A DNA stretch of 64,000 bases from the NCBI RefSeq assembly GCF_017873765.1, contig NZ_JAGGKP010000002.1:186001-250000 (forward strand). Direction: 5' to 3'. Both the position numbers and the translations under genes were made by a program. A model generated the notes under the pieces. The model was not told the DNA's origin. It did not search any database and was given only the letters and a program-made list of their open reading frames with translations. Origin of the DNA: Paenibacillus sediminis. GTDB taxonomy: Bacteria > Bacillota > Bacilli > Paenibacillales > Paenibacillaceae. Positions 62,599-64,000 of this stretch are shown in pieces (position 1 is the stretch's first letter; each line of letters opens with the position of its first letter).

Positions 62599-64000
62599 GC
62601 ACCCCCTAGCCCAGAATGAATCATCTTATAGTAAGCACCTTTACGTGCAAGAAGATCTTCATGTGTACCACTCTCAGCTACTTTACCTTGATCCATCACG
62701 ATAATGTAATCCATATCGGTCATCCAGTGTAACCTGTGGGTAGCAAGCAGCACGAGTTTATCCTCAAACAAAGACAGCATCGTCTCTTTCAGCTCGGTCT
62801 CTGTCTCAATATCTAAATGCGCAGTTGGCTCGTCTAGTAGAATAATCGGTCTACGACAGAGAAAAGCTCTCGCGAGCGCAACTCGCTGCTCCTGTCCGCC
62901 GCTTAGCTGGCGGCCGCCATTGCCGATTATCTCGTCATATCCATTCGGGAGTTTCTCCGCAAGATCGGATAAACCGGCTCTGTGCACAGCCTCCTTCACA
63001 TCACCCATCGATGCTTCCGGCGCATAAAATCGTACATTGTCCGCTAAAGAACCGCCGAAAATGTACGGGTGCTGCGGAATGTAGGTAACCTGTTCTTGCC
63101 ACCACTCGTTTGCAAGAGAGGAAACTTCTATTCCATCCACTTTGATCGTGCCTGACGTGGGATGGAAGAAACCGGCGAGCACATCAATGAGCGACGATTT
63201 ACCCGCACCGCTCTCGCCGATGATGCCCACTTTCTGAATACCATGAAGCTGGATGGATACATCGTCTAATGACATCGTACCATCCTCTTCACGCTGAAGA
63301 TGAATATGAGACAGCTGCAATGTACTGTCCTTCGTCCAGAAGGGCCTAGGAACATGATCACTCGGTTCCATGTCCACTGACGGCTGATCAATGATGGACT
63401 GAATCGCCTCTCCCGCTTCTTTACCATTCAGCGTCGCATGATAATCTGCTCCCACCATGCGTACAGGGAGAAAATATTCGGGAGCTAATATTAGCACCGT
63501 AAGCGCAGTAACCAGCACCATGTTGCCTTCCACAAGCCGAAGACCAAGGCTTACCGCAACCGTGGCAACGGACAGCATCGTGAAGAAATCGAGAGCGAAC
63601 GAGGACAGGAAAGCGACGCGCAGCGTTCGCATCGTAGCCGATCTATATTTATCGCTTACTCGCCCGATGGTTTCACTATGAGCACGGCTCTGTCCAAGGA
63701 ATTTCAGCGTCTCTAAGCCGCGCAGTGAATCAACGAAATGATTGGATAACACTTGGTACGACGTTCGTTGTCTTTCCATCTGTCTACGCGCTGCTAGACC
63801 GATAAGAATCATAAATATAATTAAGATCGGCATCGTCACCGTCAAAATAATCCCTGACCATACATCCTGCATGTAGATGTATATAAGAATGAGGACAGGT
63901 GTAATCGCCGTCCCCATCATACGCGGAAGAAACAGCTCGAGAAAAGTACGGAACTGCAGCACCCCTTCACGTACGAGGGTTACTAAGCTGCCTGCACCTT
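62595..64000 (-). CDS. cydD: thiol reductant ABC exporter subunit CydD, 5' part beyond window
   Basis: The reading frame is open through the window end; the visible 467 or so codons include most of the membrane domain (GAGSLVTLVREGVLQFRTFLE at the edge) and the whole ATPase domain with Walker A GESGAGKSS, signature LSGGQEQR, Walker B IILLDEPTAHLDIET and the THRLHW H-loop. A start within the window at 63962 (GTG) is not real, because the frame goes on without a stop and a typical CydD has about 130 more residues upstream. Translationally coupled to cydC. Confidence 0.9.
   Translation of the reverse strand, partial: GAGSLVTLVREGVLQFRTFLELFLPRMMGTAITPVLILIYIYMQDVWSGIILTVTMPILIIFMILIGLAARRQMERQRTSYQVLSNHFVDSLRGLETLKFLGQSRAHSETIGRVSDKYRSATMRTLRVAFLSSFALDFFTMLSVATVAVSLGLRLVEGNMVLVTALTVLILAPEYFLPVRMVGADYHATLNGKEAGEAIQSIIDQPSVDMEPSDHVPRPFWTKDSTLQLSHIHLQREEDGTMSLDDVSIQLHGIQKVGIIGESGAGKSSLIDVLAGFFHPTSGTIKVDGIEVSSLANEWWQEQVTYIPQHPYIFGGSLADNVRFYAPEASMGDVKEAVHRAGLSDLAEKLPNGYDEIIGNGGRQLSGGQEQRVALARAFLCRRPIILLDEPTAHLDIETETELKETMLSLFEDKLVLLATHRLHWMTDMDYIIVMDQGKVAESGTHEDLLARKGAYYKMIHSGLGGA

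Overview
The window looks like chromosomal DNA of an endospore-forming, S-layer-bearing Bacillota of the Paenibacillus type. Evidence: a ger germinant-receptor operon, pdaA (spore cortex), SLH-domain surface anchoring, GlpP antitermination, PerR, CcpA (cre) and Rex-type operators, AGGAGG ribosome sites and frequent TTG/GTG starts. Gene density is high. I see no rRNA, tRNA, CRISPR, insertion sequence or prophage. Both window edges cut genes: an NADH oxidase at base 1 and cydD at base 64000.

Layout. 1-3.4 kb: NADH oxidase behind Rex/Fnr-like operators, a FhuF-like iron reductase behind two Fur boxes, a DEAD-box helicase. 3.4-7.6 kb: ger operon (A, C, a 72-aa D-type subunit, B). 7.7-12.8 kb: glutaminase, catalase, perR with an orphan atypical response regulator, aldo/keto reductase. 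12.9-14.9 kb: Gfo/Idh/MocA plus ThuA pair. 15.1-22.9 kb: a 2592-residue, two-catalytic-domain, S-layer-anchored amylopullulanase with a perfect cre site. 23-29 kb: YitT-type membrane protein, PH-domain protein, tcyABC-like cystine transporter, AlkA-type glycosylase, purine permease. 29-33.2 kb: MarR plus heterodimeric multidrug ABC exporter. 33.3-40.7 kb: pdaA, oxidoreductase, Rrf2 regulator, Old Yellow Enzyme, LTA-synthase-like sulfatase, M28 peptidase. 40.7-51.2 kb: glycerol genes glpD, glpP, glpK and glpF interleaved with a CidR/LrgA/LrgB set and ald with its PucR/AdeR-type regulator. 51.3-53 kb: type II NADH dehydrogenase with a DUF1641 partner. 53.3-57.1 kb: cyclic-di-GMP island. 57.2-64 kb: fumarase, Ytr-like ABC operon with a 54-bp palindrome, cydDC.

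The best candidate for an undescribed system is the cyclic-di-GMP island at 53.3-57.1 kb, read on the minus strand: a multi-pass DUF5317-like membrane protein, an unannotated 33-codon hydrophobic peptide gene with a near-ideal ribosome site (56343-56444), a membrane GGDEF/HD-GYP protein, then a structured leader with features of a c-di-GMP-I riboswitch merging into an intrinsic terminator, and an EAL phosphodiesterase. This could be a peptide-sensing c-di-GMP circuit with RNA-level negative feedback. The gene order, ribosome site and hairpins are seen in the sequence; the signalling role is inference.

Much of the window is redox and carbon-source control visible at base resolution. Rex/Fnr-like and PerR operators sit inside promoter spacers, cre lies just after the amylopullulanase start site, GlpP leader terminators precede both glpD and glpFK, and MarR, Rrf2 and YtrA-type operators overlap their own promoters.
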